From Pseudomonas viridiflava (lineage in GTDB: Bacteria; Pseudomonadota; Gammaproteobacteria; Pseudomonadales; Pseudomonadaceae): a DNA stretch of 64,000 nucleotides. The stretch lies in NCBI RefSeq assembly GCF_900602065.1, contig NZ_UWFN01000285.1, positions 124,001-188,000 of the forward strand, written 5' to 3'. Made by a program: the position numbers and the translations under genes. The notes under the pieces were generated by a model that was given only the letters and a program-made list of their open reading frames with translations, ran no database searches and was not told the DNA's origin. This document shows, one piece after another, positions 26,337-35,374 of the stretch. How positions within the stretch are numbered: position 1 is the stretch's first letter; every line of letters starts with the position of its first letter.

Positions 26337-27428
26337 TCAGTTGACGCTCCCTTGCTGTTCCATAATTACAACCGGGCTTATCCAGGTATCGACAAGCGAT
26401 AAAACACAGCCGGCCCATGAATAGCCGACGCCAAAACCAGCAAGCATATATCGGCCATTTAAATAAGGCCCTGAATCACTGCTCATGCAGAGCGCCAGCG
26501 GAATAGACACTCCGCTGGTATTGCCGACCGTCTTCATGTTCAACACGACCTTCTCGTGCGCGATGGCGATTTTTTTCGCCAAATGCTCCAACATGAACTT
26601 GTTGGCTTGATGGAATACATATTTATCAACACCGTCACTGCCGCTCTCAACGGCTTCGTGCAGCGCCTTGACCATCCCGGGGATTCGCGCCAGCGTAAAG
26701 GCGAATATTTCGGCACCGTTCATATACAAATCGAATGGCCCCCGCACGCCCTCTTCCGAGGTTGACCTGTCGTTGCCCGCAGGATCTCGAAAAGCGCCGC
26801 CTGGAACAATCAGGTTTTTCTCGCCGCGTCCATCACTGCCAAGCACGAATGGAATGGCATCGGCTTGCGGATCATGATCAAGGAGCGTCGCGGAACCTGC
26901 GTCGCCAAACAATGCGGCGACAGTACGATCGTCTTCGCCTACTAACTTGCTGATCGTATCGCCGACGAGCAGCAGAACGCGCTGGCTCGCGCCTGAAGCC
27001 AGTAGAGACGAAGCCAGCCATAGACCGTATACGTAACCTGAACAGCCCAAGCCGACATCAAACGCAGCCGTGGAAATATTCAATCCCAGACGTTGCTGCA
27101 ATGAGCAGGCAGTAGCCGGAAGAACGTGATCACGTGTCTGAGAGATGAAAATCAATGTATCGATGGTGGACCTGTCTATCGCCAGATCGTTTATCAAACG
27201 TTCAGCAGCAACCAGACAAAGATCGGATGCGCACTCAGTATCAACTACATGACGAGACTCGATACCGGTACTGCTCATGATTTTGCCGATAGCATCTGCG
27301 CCGAACCTTTCGGCCAGGTCAGCGACTTTCGCCACAGAAGGAGGCAGCGCACATGCGATGCCACTGACTATGACCTGCGAAATCGTGCGTACAGGATAGT
27401 TTTCGCCAGTTGGCGACATGTTACTCAT
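26337..27428 (-). CDS. Beta-ketoacyl-ACP synthase III-like enzyme (second of two)
   Basis: A second FabH-family enzyme, 363 residues, clearly related to but different from the one at 23906. It has its own complete triad: Cys129 in DVGLGCSGYVYGL, His273 in YVFHQANKF and Asn303 in KTVGNTSGV. About 25 residues extend beyond the usual C-terminus. It lies between the carrier protein and the reductase, so it is the better candidate for making the acetoacetyl-type intermediate. Two active-looking copies could do successive elongations or have different substrates. Confidence 0.87.
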   Translation of the reverse strand: MSNMSPTGENYPVRTISQVIVSGIACALPPSVAKVADLAERFGADAIGKIMSSTGIESRHVVDTECASDLCLVAAERLINDLAIDRSTIDTLIFISQTRDHVLPATACSLQQRLGLNISTAAFDVGLGCSGYVYGLWLASSLLASGASQRVLLLVGDTISKLVGEDDRTVAALFGDAGSATLLDHDPQADAIPFVLGSDGRGEKNLIVPGGAFRDPAGNDRSTSEEGVRGPFDLYMNGAEIFAFTLARIPGMVKALHEAVESGSDGVDKYVFHQANKFMLEHLAKKIAIAHEKVVLNMKTVGNTSGVSIPLALCMSSDSGPYLNGRYMLAGFGVGYSWAGCVLSLVDTWISPVVIMEQQGSVN

Positions 27429-27489
27429 GGAACGCCCTCTTGCTTACTTCAACGGGCCTGAGCAACTTCGAAGCTCAGGGAGCAGAGGT

Positions 27490-27699
27490 TTACTGCGAAA
27501 TGACCAGTGCAACGACATCATCCACAGTCGCGCAGTTACTCAATCTGGATGCGGACAGAGTGATGCCCAAGTGCTCATCCGCCAACGCCATGAACGCCAC
27601 GACCGCAATAGAATCCCAATCCAGTGGTTGACCTCGCGCCACAGTCCCTTCGTCAGCTTCCATAGCCTCTTCGATCAACTTGATTACTTTGTCTTCCAT
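27490..27699 (-). CDS. Acyl carrier protein
   Basis: A 69-residue acidic helical protein with the phosphopantetheine attachment Ser30 in LDWDSIAVVAF. The frame is open to 27786, but ATG 27699 has GGGAG about 9 bases upstream and gives the normal ACP length. It heads the minus-strand operon of KAS III, reductase, acyltransferase and KAS III, so it is a dedicated carrier for the acyl group of the sugar rather than the fatty-acid ACP, which normally lies with fabD/fabG elsewhere. Confidence 0.88.
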   Translation of the reverse strand: MEDKVIKLIEEAMEADEGTVARGQPLDWDSIAVVAFMALADEHLGITLSASRLSNCATVDDVVALVISQ

Positions 27700-27935
27700 C
27701 GTCTCAACTCCCGAAACGAACCGCAGAATAGGTTCGCGCCAGCCTAATGCCAGCGCGTTTAAGGGTAGAAGCAATAATCGAACCAAACAGCGGTGGAGGC
27801 CTGTGCACCCACCGCAGCATGATAAAGGCGCCGGGAGTAACGGGGCAGAGAGAGAGACGAAGACAATAAAACGACGATTGCGACGCCTCTGAGCAGGACA
27901 ACCGATAATGAGGTGTCAAAAAATCAGCGGAAGGA

Positions 27936-28628
27936 TCAAGGCAAGAAAATACTAAACACGCCCCCACCCAACGGACCACCATTAGCCAGCTCAATCCGCC
28001 CATGCACGCCGTTGCGCTGATGCTGCTCGGCGATCCGTGCGGCGAAATAAAGGCCCAGCCCCGTGCTGCCACTGACCTGGTTGATGCCCAGTGCATAGTC
28101 GGCCTGTTTCTCAATCATGCTGGCCGGGTAGCCCGCGCCATCGTCATTGATGACGATGCACAGTTGCCCTTCTTCCTCGCTGACCGTAATGGCAATGGTC
28201 TTGCGCGCATAACGTATGGCGTTAACGGTGATATTGCCCACCACCGTGCCGATCAATTCACGGTCAAAGAAACCCAGCGGGATGAGCGCATCCACTTCAC
28301 AGGTGGCGACGATACCGCGACTGTTCAGCACTTCCTGATGATGCGCCAGCTGGCCTTCGATGAAATCGTCCATTTCATGATAATCAGGACGCAGCGGCAA
28401 CTGATTGACGTCCAGCTTATAGAGACCCAGCAGTTGTACGAGCATGCCGTTGAGCCTGGCAAACTCATACTCGATAACACCGTGCTCGGGTGTATCGCGC
28501 TGCGCATCGGTCAACTGTTCGAGCCACCGATTGTGGGACTGGCTCAATGTCGACAGGGAGTTCTTCATGTCATGCACAGTCGAGGCAATAACCATGGAGA
28601 AATCCATACTCGCTTCGTTTTCGCTCAT
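27936..28628 (-). CDS. Small histidine kinase without a sensor domain
   Basis: A 230-residue cytoplasmic kinase. His19 in VHDMKNSLSTLS is the phospho-acceptor. The ATPase boxes are complete: GNITVNAIRYA, INDDGAGYP and STGLGLYFAARIAEQH. There is no transmembrane segment or PAS domain, so the signal must come from a partner. ATG 28628 overlaps the response-regulator stop by four bases, which fixes the start despite an upstream extension of the frame to 28721. The pair is therefore translated together. Confidence 0.88.
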   Translation of the reverse strand: MSENEASMDFSMVIASTVHDMKNSLSTLSQSHNRWLEQLTDAQRDTPEHGVIEYEFARLNGMLVQLLGLYKLDVNQLPLRPDYHEMDDFIEGQLAHHQEVLNSRGIVATCEVDALIPLGFFDRELIGTVVGNITVNAIRYARKTIAITVSEEEGQLCIVINDDGAGYPASMIEKQADYALGINQVSGSTGLGLYFAARIAEQHQRNGVHGRIELANGGPLGGGVFSIFLP

Positions 28629-30229
28629 GCTCCAAACGCCTTGCTCTGCAGTTTTTGATAGCGCTCGAAACGCGGATCGCTCTCGGGCATCTTGCCGACC
28701 ATTTTCAGGCAACCGCGACACTCCTCCAGCTTCGCCGCGCTGGGTGCCGAAGCCATGGAGTGGAGCAATGCCTGCGCCAGGTTCAAGGCGATACTGATGT
28801 TCTGGGCCTGCAGCGCCAATGCGCGACGGAACAGGTCCTGCGCCTCGTCCAGATTGCCAGCCTTGTACGTGCGAACGCCCTGAATATTGAGCTCGATGGC
28901 AGCCTTGTTGGCCCCAAGAATCGTCGGATCATCCGTTTGTTTGGCGATGTTCTTCATCACCAGAGGATCATCACCATAGATCTCGGCGCAACTCTTCAGC
29001 ACGCTGGCACCCGCCTCGGTCTGACCCAGGTTCTGCAGCTGTGAGGCGACAGCCAGTGCTGCGTCAGCACTGAGGAACTGCTCCATATCCTGCAACCGGC
29101 CGACGGCATCCGCGGTCAGCTTGGCCGCCATCTCCGGATCCGAATGCTTCACGCTGGCGGCCTTCATCAGCCGCGTGCGGACCTGAAGCCCCTGATCAGT
29201 GCCGTTTTCCTTGGCGACCTCACTGAGCGTCTGATTGATCTCCACACGTGCGCGCGCATCAAGCCCCTGATCGCCGCCACGGGAAATCAATGCCTGGGCA
29301 AAACCGAGGTTGGTTTCAGGGTTTTTGAAGCGCGAAAACTGGCCCTGATTGACCGCTTGACGATAGGCCTTGGAAGCGCCCTCGAAGTCATTGTTGTCCA
29401 GCGCCAGCTTGCCGAGCAGCGTCTGTCGACGCACCGCCAGCGGCGAAATCTTCACGGCGTCTTCCAGCACCTTTTGCGCACGGACGACATCGCCACGCGC
29501 AACCAGCGCTTCGGCCAGGCCGTCGTACAGGATCGGCATGCCGGGAAACGCTTTCACCGCAGCATCGAAGACCGCTTGGGCATCGGCGTGCTTGTTGCGC
29601 TTGAGCATTAAATTGCCGAGTGCGGCATACGCCCAAGGCGCCGGGCGATCGGCAAGAATGGATTTGAGCAACGCTTCAAGGGGTTCATATTGTTTAAGGT
29701 CACGCAGCGCATCGGCCTTGTAACGCAGACATAACGGCGCGTAACGCGGGTCCTGCTGGGTCAGCGCCACACAGGCGGCCAGCACTTCAGCAGGTTTGCC
29801 GCGGTCCAGTGCCTGCAGAATTGGCTTGAGCAAGCCTTTACGCTGCACCAGCTTTTCAAGACGCTGGGCCAGACCTGCGCGGTTGAACGGCTTGGTCAGA
29901 TAGGCATCCGGCTCCCACTCCAGCGCGCTCATCACCATCGCCTGGCTGTTTTCAGCCGTGACCATAACGAACACGCTCTCGTGGCTCAGCAAGCGGTCGA
30001 CCATCAGGTCTTCAAGTACGTGCTGGCCGTTTTTCTTGCCGTCACCGAGGTTGAAGTCATGCAGGACAAAATCGTAGCGCTTCTGCGAACACATCTTCAG
30101 CGCCTGCTCTCCGGTGTCGGCGGTGTCCACATCCCTCACCCCCAACTCGCGCAACATAGAGCGCACCGAGCTGCGGAAGTCGGAGAAGTCATCGACAATC
30201 AGAAAACTCTTTTGGTTGTACGCCAGCAT
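28625..30229 (-). CDS. Response regulator with C-terminal TPR repeats
   Basis: Receiver domain at residues 5-125: acidic pair in FLIVDDFSD, phospho-acceptor Asp58 in VLHDFNLGDG, VMVTAENSQ, and the Lys in YLTKPFNRAG. The remaining ~400 residues are helical repeats of TPR type (LGNLMLKRNKHADAQAVFDAAVKAFP, then LLGKLALDNNDFEGASKAYRQAV). There is no DNA-binding domain, so output is through protein contact. The start 30229 has AGGA upstream; the longer frame to 30352 lacks a site. Length 534. It lies first in the pair with the kinase. Confidence 0.88.
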   Translation of the reverse strand: MLAYNQKSFLIVDDFSDFRSSVRSMLRELGVRDVDTADTGEQALKMCSQKRYDFVLHDFNLGDGKKNGQHVLEDLMVDRLLSHESVFVMVTAENSQAMVMSALEWEPDAYLTKPFNRAGLAQRLEKLVQRKGLLKPILQALDRGKPAEVLAACVALTQQDPRYAPLCLRYKADALRDLKQYEPLEALLKSILADRPAPWAYAALGNLMLKRNKHADAQAVFDAAVKAFPGMPILYDGLAEALVARGDVVRAQKVLEDAVKISPLAVRRQTLLGKLALDNNDFEGASKAYRQAVNQGQFSRFKNPETNLGFAQALISRGGDQGLDARARVEINQTLSEVAKENGTDQGLQVRTRLMKAASVKHSDPEMAAKLTADAVGRLQDMEQFLSADAALAVASQLQNLGQTEAGASVLKSCAEIYGDDPLVMKNIAKQTDDPTILGANKAAIELNIQGVRTYKAGNLDEAQDLFRRALALQAQNISIALNLAQALLHSMASAPSAAKLEECRGCLKMVGKMPESDPRFERYQKLQSKAFGA

Positions 30230-30661
30230 CAGGGGTCCTGTCAGGGAAGAAAGAAGATGAGCCCAAAGGCAAACATATAGACGGGTCCAGCTTCGCTGCC
30301 CATTTTTTTTTGGCGCGCAAAAACCAGTTAATAGCACTACGCCATTAAGCAAATTCTACACCAAAGCCCTGCTCCATGGCTCTGATCGGCGGGTTGAGAG
30401 CCCAACCCGTCCTCTACGTTTCAACATCGCAGGGGACTCAATGGGTTTCACCGACACAAGGTTTATCGGCACCCTGTCAATTTTCTGGAGCCAGAATTAT
30501 GTCTGGTGAACATGTTTGGGTTAGCGCCCTGCGAAGCCCCGAAAATCCGCAGGGGGTAACGTTCAAAAATGCTTTCTGTAAAAACTTGCATAACCCCTGT
30601 CCCTTTTTTTCATCTCACTGGTCATCCCGGGTAAGTGAACAAAATACGAGAGCTTACTTCC
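30230..30661. other. 432-base gap between divergent units
   Basis: Holds the upstream regions of the TPR response regulator (minus) and the TonB-dependent receptor (plus). No convincing gene, terminator, Fur box or extracytoplasmic-sigma promoter was recognised. The TTTTTTTT run near 30304 is not preceded by a stable hairpin. Confidence 0.5.
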
Positions 30662-33064
30662 ATGCCCCCAGCGTCGCCTTATCGTTTGCGCCCCTTGCTG
30701 CATTTCAGCCTGTTGCTGACATTGAGCTCTAGTCCGTTCTTCGCCTCTTCCAGCTGGGCACAAGACGAAGATCGTCGCACTTACGAGGTGCCAGCCAGCA
30801 GCCTGGGTGCTGCGCTGACCCGCTTTGCAGGTCTGGCTGGCGTTAACCTGTCGGTCGATCCCGCTCTGTTAAGCGGTCGTACCAGCGCCGGTTTATCGGG
30901 CGACTATGCGGTAGAGGAAGGTTTCTCACGTTTGCTGCAGGGGTCCGGCCTGCAGCTGGTGCCAGTGGCGGATCATGCCTATACCTTGATCCCGGCTCCG
31001 GAAGGCAGCAGCCTGCAACTGGCGCCCACCTCGATTCTGGGTGCCGCAGGTTCTACAGATGGTCAGGCTTATGCCGGAGGCCAGGTAGCCCGCAGAGGCT
31101 CGCAAGGACTGCTCGGCTCGCGGGACTTCATGGACACGCCGTTCAGCATGACCACCTACACCAGCAAGACGGTCAAGGATCAACAGGCCAGAACCCTGGG
31201 CGACCTGGTCGCCAGCGATCCTTCGGTACGCGCGACCAACCCCGCAGGCGGGCGTTACGAACAGTTCACCATCCGCGGCCTGAGCCTGTTCAACAGCGAC
31301 GTGTCCTATAACGGTCTGTACGGCATTTTGCCGACCTACACCATCGACATGGAAATGGCTGACCGGGTCGACATCCTCAAAGGCCCGAGTCAACTGGTCA
31401 ACGGCATATCACCGCGAGGCAGCGTGGGTGGCGGCATCAACGTGGTGCCCAAGCGCGCCACGGATAAGCCCATCACCGAGCTCACCGGCAGCTACGCCTC
31501 CAATAACCAGCTGGGAACCGCCATCGACGTCGGCCGCCGGTTTGGTGACGAAGGCAAGTTCGGCATCCGCTTCAACGGCGTCAAGCAATCAGGCGACACC
31601 GAATGGGACCACCAAAGCGTCGACCGGGAGATGGCGGTGCTGGGTCTGGATTTCCGTGGCGAACGCCTGCGGCTTTCAACGGACATTGGGCATACCGAAC
31701 GTGAAACCGACGCCCCTCAGGAGCGCGTGCAAATATCTGCCGCGGCAAAAGTGCCCAACGCCAACGACGTGCGTCGCAACTACGCGCAAGCCTGGAGCCA
31801 GGCGCGCACCAAAGATACCTTCGGCGCAGTAAACGCCGAGTATGACGTCAGCGATTCGGTCATGGTCTATGGCGGCGTCGGCGCGCGTAAAAGTAACCAC
31901 GACTTTCTCCGCCATGCGGTTTCAATCCTCAATGACGCGGGCGACTTCAGCGTCCAGCCTCGCGACTTCACCCGTGACGAAAATGTCCGCACGGCCACCA
32001 CGGGTGTGCGTAACTGGTTCCAGACCGGTCCTGTGAGTCATGAGGTCAATCTGGCCGCCAGTTACTTCTACATGGACTTCGAAAATGGCGGCGCTCGCTA
32101 TGCCGCGTCCCCGAGCAACCTGTTCGATCCGGTAGCGACGCCTACACCCGGCAATCCCACACGACAAGACCCAAAGGTTTACACAGAGAGTCGCTACAAC
32201 AGCGTGGCCTTGTCCGACACCCTGGGCTTTTTCGATGACCGCCTGCTGCTGACACTGGGTGCCCGCTGGCAACGAGTTGAGGTCGATGACTGGAGCGATA
32301 ACGTCAAAGGTGATACGGGCTACAACGAAGAGAAGATCTCACCCTCGGGCGGCATCCTCTACAAAGTGACCGATCAACTCTCGGTATATGCCAATTACAT
32401 GGAAGGTCTGAGCCAGGGCAAGATTGCTCCTTCTACCGCAAGTAACGCAGACGACATCTTTCCGCCCTTCCTCAGCCGTCAGGTTGAGGTGGGCACCAAA
32501 TACGACCTGGGCACCTTCGCTTTCACCGCCAGCGTCTTCAGAATCAAACAGCCGGCTTACGAAAGGAACGAGATCTCCACCCGCTTTGGTCCAAACGGCA
32601 AGCGTGAAAACACCGGCGTTGAGCTGACCATGTTCGGCGAACCCCTCAAGGGCTTTCGCCTGCTCGGCGGCGTGATGTACATCGACAGCGAACTGACTGG
32701 CACAGTCAACGGTGCATTCGACGGTAAACGCGCGCCCGCTACACCTGAATATAACGTCAACCTGGGGGCCGAGTGGGACGTGCCGAATGTTCAGGGCCTG
32801 ACCCTGACCGGCCGCGGCATTTACTCCAGTTCTCAGTACCTGAACCAGGCCAACACCAAGGAAATCGATTCGTGGGAGCGCTTCGACGTAGGCGCCCGCT
32901 ATGCGTTCAGGGTTGACGACAAGGACGTGACGCTGCGCGCTAACATCGAAAACGTCATGGATAAACGCTTCTGGAGTTCAGCAGGTGCGTCGGATGACAG
33001 CGAACCAGGCTTGACGCTGTCCACGCCGAGGACATATCTGGTTTCGGCGACGATCGGATTTTAA
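30662..33064 (+). CDS. TonB-dependent siderophore receptor with N-terminal signalling (STN) domain
   Basis: Outer-membrane receptor importing a ferric siderophore. A signal peptide ends near SSSWAQ. Residues ~45-115 form the secretin/TonB STN domain (YEVPASSLGAALTRFAGLAGV to VADHAYTLIPA), used for cell-surface signalling. The plug begins near SMTTYTSKTVKDQQ and contains QFTIRGLSLFNSDVSYNGLYG. The barrel ends in TYLVSATIGF with the terminal Phe. ATG 30662 is chosen over a GTG at 30635 because GAGAG is better spaced. The substrate resembles FpvA/hydroxamate types. No FecI/FecR-like sigma or anti-sigma gene is adjacent, although the STN domain implies one somewhere. Confidence 0.9.
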   Translation: MPPASPYRLRPLLHFSLLLTLSSSPFFASSSWAQDEDRRTYEVPASSLGAALTRFAGLAGVNLSVDPALLSGRTSAGLSGDYAVEEGFSRLLQGSGLQLVPVADHAYTLIPAPEGSSLQLAPTSILGAAGSTDGQAYAGGQVARRGSQGLLGSRDFMDTPFSMTTYTSKTVKDQQARTLGDLVASDPSVRATNPAGGRYEQFTIRGLSLFNSDVSYNGLYGILPTYTIDMEMADRVDILKGPSQLVNGISPRGSVGGGINVVPKRATDKPITELTGSYASNNQLGTAIDVGRRFGDEGKFGIRFNGVKQSGDTEWDHQSVDREMAVLGLDFRGERLRLSTDIGHTERETDAPQERVQISAAAKVPNANDVRRNYAQAWSQARTKDTFGAVNAEYDVSDSVMVYGGVGARKSNHDFLRHAVSILNDAGDFSVQPRDFTRDENVRTATTGVRNWFQTGPVSHEVNLAASYFYMDFENGGARYAASPSNLFDPVATPTPGNPTRQDPKVYTESRYNSVALSDTLGFFDDRLLLTLGARWQRVEVDDWSDNVKGDTGYNEEKISPSGGILYKVTDQLSVYANYMEGLSQGKIAPSTASNADDIFPPFLSRQVEVGTKYDLGTFAFTASVFRIKQPAYERNEISTRFGPNGKRENTGVELTMFGEPLKGFRLLGGVMYIDSELTGTVNGAFDGKRAPATPEYNVNLGAEWDVPNVQGLTLTGRGIYSSSQYLNQANTKEIDSWERFDVGARYAFRVDDKDVTLRANIENVMDKRFWSSAGASDDSEPGLTLSTPRTYLVSATIGF

Positions 33065-33130
33065 GCAGCTAACGTTATGGGCTGCCCAGGGATGGGCACC
33101 CGGCAGCGGCGCAACTCTTGAGAAGCCACC

Positions 33131-34024
33131 TCACATCCGGTGATGTTCCAGTAAAAAATCCACGAACAAACGCACCCGCGCCGGCATTGCCGAGCCACCG
33201 ACGAAAACCGCATGAATCGGTTCCAGATCGCCGGGATTCCAGGCTTCCAACAGCGGTATCAGATCGCCGCGCTGCAGATCCTCCCTCACGCTGAACTCAC
33301 CGATACGCGCGATGCCGGCACCTACTCGCGCGAATTGCGCCAGCGCTTCACCACTGCTGCATTCAATGTTGCCGCTGACTTTCAAGGAAAACTCCCGTCC
33401 GTTGCGGAGGAACGGCCAGTTGGGTTCGGCACGCCGAAAGTTGAAGCGCAGGCAGTTGTGCCTTAGCAAATCTTCCGGTTCCTGTGGAATGCCATGGCGC
33501 TGCAGATATTCGGGCGATGCCACCACTATCTGGCCGGTATCGCCGACTCTTCGCGCAGTCAGCGGGCTGTCGGGCAGATGGCCAAAGCGTACCGCCACGT
33601 CGGCCTGCCCGCCGAGAATATCGACCACTTCATCTCCAAGAGTGAGGTCGACAACGATATTCGGGTAGCGGGCGCTAAATGCTGCCACCAACGGGACGAT
33701 GGCCTGACGTCCATGACCAAGAGCGGCGCTGACCCGCAATCGCCCCCGTGGCACGCCCTGATCAGCAATGGCCTCTTCGACCTCGGCCATGTCGGCCAGG
33801 ATACGCCGGGCACCACGCAGAAAAGCCTCACCCTCGGCAGTGAAGGTAATCGCCCGAGTGGTGCGCAACAACAGACGGGTGCCGAGACGTTGTTCGGTAC
33901 GCGCGATGATCCGACTGACCGCCGAGGGTGTCAGCCCCAACGCACGCGCTGCGGCCGATAGGCTGCCCTCCTGCGCCACCATGGTGAATATGCCCATCTC
34001 ACCTGACCTGCCGTGATAATCCAT
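33131..34024 (-). CDS. LysR-family transcriptional regulator
   Basis: Winged-helix regulator with the HTH at ~17-50 (LSAAARALGLTPSAVSRIIARTEQRLGTRLLLRTT) and a C-terminal effector domain, 297 residues. It is divergent from the MFS transporter that starts at 34119, a common arrangement in which the LysR protein controls the transporter from the shared 94-base gap. Effector unknown. Confidence 0.9.
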   Translation of the reverse strand: MDYHGRSGEMGIFTMVAQEGSLSAAARALGLTPSAVSRIIARTEQRLGTRLLLRTTRAITFTAEGEAFLRGARRILADMAEVEEAIADQGVPRGRLRVSAALGHGRQAIVPLVAAFSARYPNIVVDLTLGDEVVDILGGQADVAVRFGHLPDSPLTARRVGDTGQIVVASPEYLQRHGIPQEPEDLLRHNCLRFNFRRAEPNWPFLRNGREFSLKVSGNIECSSGEALAQFARVGAGIARIGEFSVREDLQRGDLIPLLEAWNPGDLEPIHAVFVGGSAMPARVRLFVDFLLEHHRM

Positions 34025-34118
34025 TTGTGCTTCCTACGCAAAGGTGATTGCCAAAAACACTATCTACCGCGTGAAAACTCAAGATCGTAGCATTGGCGGC
34101 ATAGATAAGGAGCCTTTC

Positions 34119-35285
34119 ATGCGTATAAACCCACCCCTTGTTGCACTCGCCATTGGTGCCTTCGGCATCGGCGTTACAGAGTTCGCCCCCATGGGCATGT
34201 TGCCGGGCATCGCTGCCGATCTCGGCGTATCCATTCCTGCCGCCGGTTTGTTGGTCAGTGCTTACGCCTTGGGCGTGCTGCTCGGTGCGCCACTGATGAC
34301 CCTGACCACCGGCAAGATTCCAAGACGCTATCTGCTGATCGGACTCATGGCGATTTTTACTCTGGGTAATCTGATGTCTGCTTTGGCTACCGATTACTAC
34401 AGCCTCATGGTCGCCAGGGTGGTGACTTCACTGAACCACGGCGCGTTCTTTGGCGTTGGCTCCATCGTCGCCGCCAGCGTCGTCGCCCCGGAAAAACGTG
34501 CCGGTGCGGTTGCGGCAATGTTCATGGGCCTGACCCTGGCGACCATCGGCGGCGTGCCACTTGCCGCATGGTTTGGCGAACTGTTCGGCTGGCGCACCGC
34601 GTTCTGGGGCATTACCGGCCTCGGCGTAGCGGCCATGGCCGCATTGTGGTTTGCCCTGCCCAACCTGCCAGCACCGCAAAGCGTCAGTGTGATGGACGAA
34701 ATCAGGGTACTGGGCCGCGGCCGCGTGCTGGGTGCCTTGGCCCTGACCGTAGTCGGCTCGGGTGCAATGTTTACCGTCTTCACCTACATCGCGCCAATCC
34801 TCAGCAGCGAGACTCACGCCTCTACCGCGTACATCACCGCCATGCTGGTGCTGTTCGGTGTGGGGTTGACGCTGGGCAATATGTGGGGCGGCAAGGCCGC
34901 CGACCGCTCGATAGATCGCACCCTGATCGTTTCGCTTAGCGTGCTGATTGTCGTCCTGCTGGCCTTCACCGTTTTGATGCGTTGGCCGCTGCCTGCCGCC
35001 GTTGCCATCCTGATATGGGGTATCGCCAGCTTCGCTCTGGTGCCGCCACTACAGATGCGTGTCATGGAAGCGGCGAAGGACGCGCCCAACCTGGCCTCGG
35101 CGGTGAACATCGGTGCCTTCAACTTCGGCAACGCCATTGGTGCGGCTCTGGGCGGAGCGGTGATCAATGCCGGGCTGGGTTATCCGGCGATTTCCCTGGC
35201 TGGAGCGGCAATGGCAGGCCTTGGACTGCTCATGGTATTGGCTTTTGCCTGGCGTTCGAGAGCGATCGCAACTGCGGTAGTGTGA
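34119..35285 (+). CDS. MFS efflux transporter (DHA1 family)
   Basis: Twelve-helix transporter, 388 residues, drug/sugar efflux type. The N-terminal family pattern is ALAIGAFGIGVTEFAPMGMLPGIAADLGVSIPAAGLLVSAYALGV; GAPLMTLTTGKIPRR is the first-loop motif and NHGAFFGVGSIVAAS lies in helix 4. ATG 34119 has AAGGAG 7 bases before it; the frame opening at 34044 is not needed. Probably regulated by the divergent LysR gene. Substrate unknown. Confidence 0.88.
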   Translation: MRINPPLVALAIGAFGIGVTEFAPMGMLPGIAADLGVSIPAAGLLVSAYALGVLLGAPLMTLTTGKIPRRYLLIGLMAIFTLGNLMSALATDYYSLMVARVVTSLNHGAFFGVGSIVAASVVAPEKRAGAVAAMFMGLTLATIGGVPLAAWFGELFGWRTAFWGITGLGVAAMAALWFALPNLPAPQSVSVMDEIRVLGRGRVLGALALTVVGSGAMFTVFTYIAPILSSETHASTAYITAMLVLFGVGLTLGNMWGGKAADRSIDRTLIVSLSVLIVVLLAFTVLMRWPLPAAVAILIWGIASFALVPPLQMRVMEAAKDAPNLASAVNIGAFNFGNAIGAALGGAVINAGLGYPAISLAGAAMAGLGLLMVLAFAWRSRAIATAVV

Positions 35286-35374
35286 CGATGTGTGGGGGCT
35301 TTGATGAGTGGCGACCAACAGCCGATCAAGGACTCCCAGCGGCAGACACTCTTTGGATGCCTGATCAAAGTTCG

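Noticed and set aside
30400..30661. Possible Fur box before the siderophore receptor
   Set aside because: No stretch approached the alternating GATAAT pattern closely enough.
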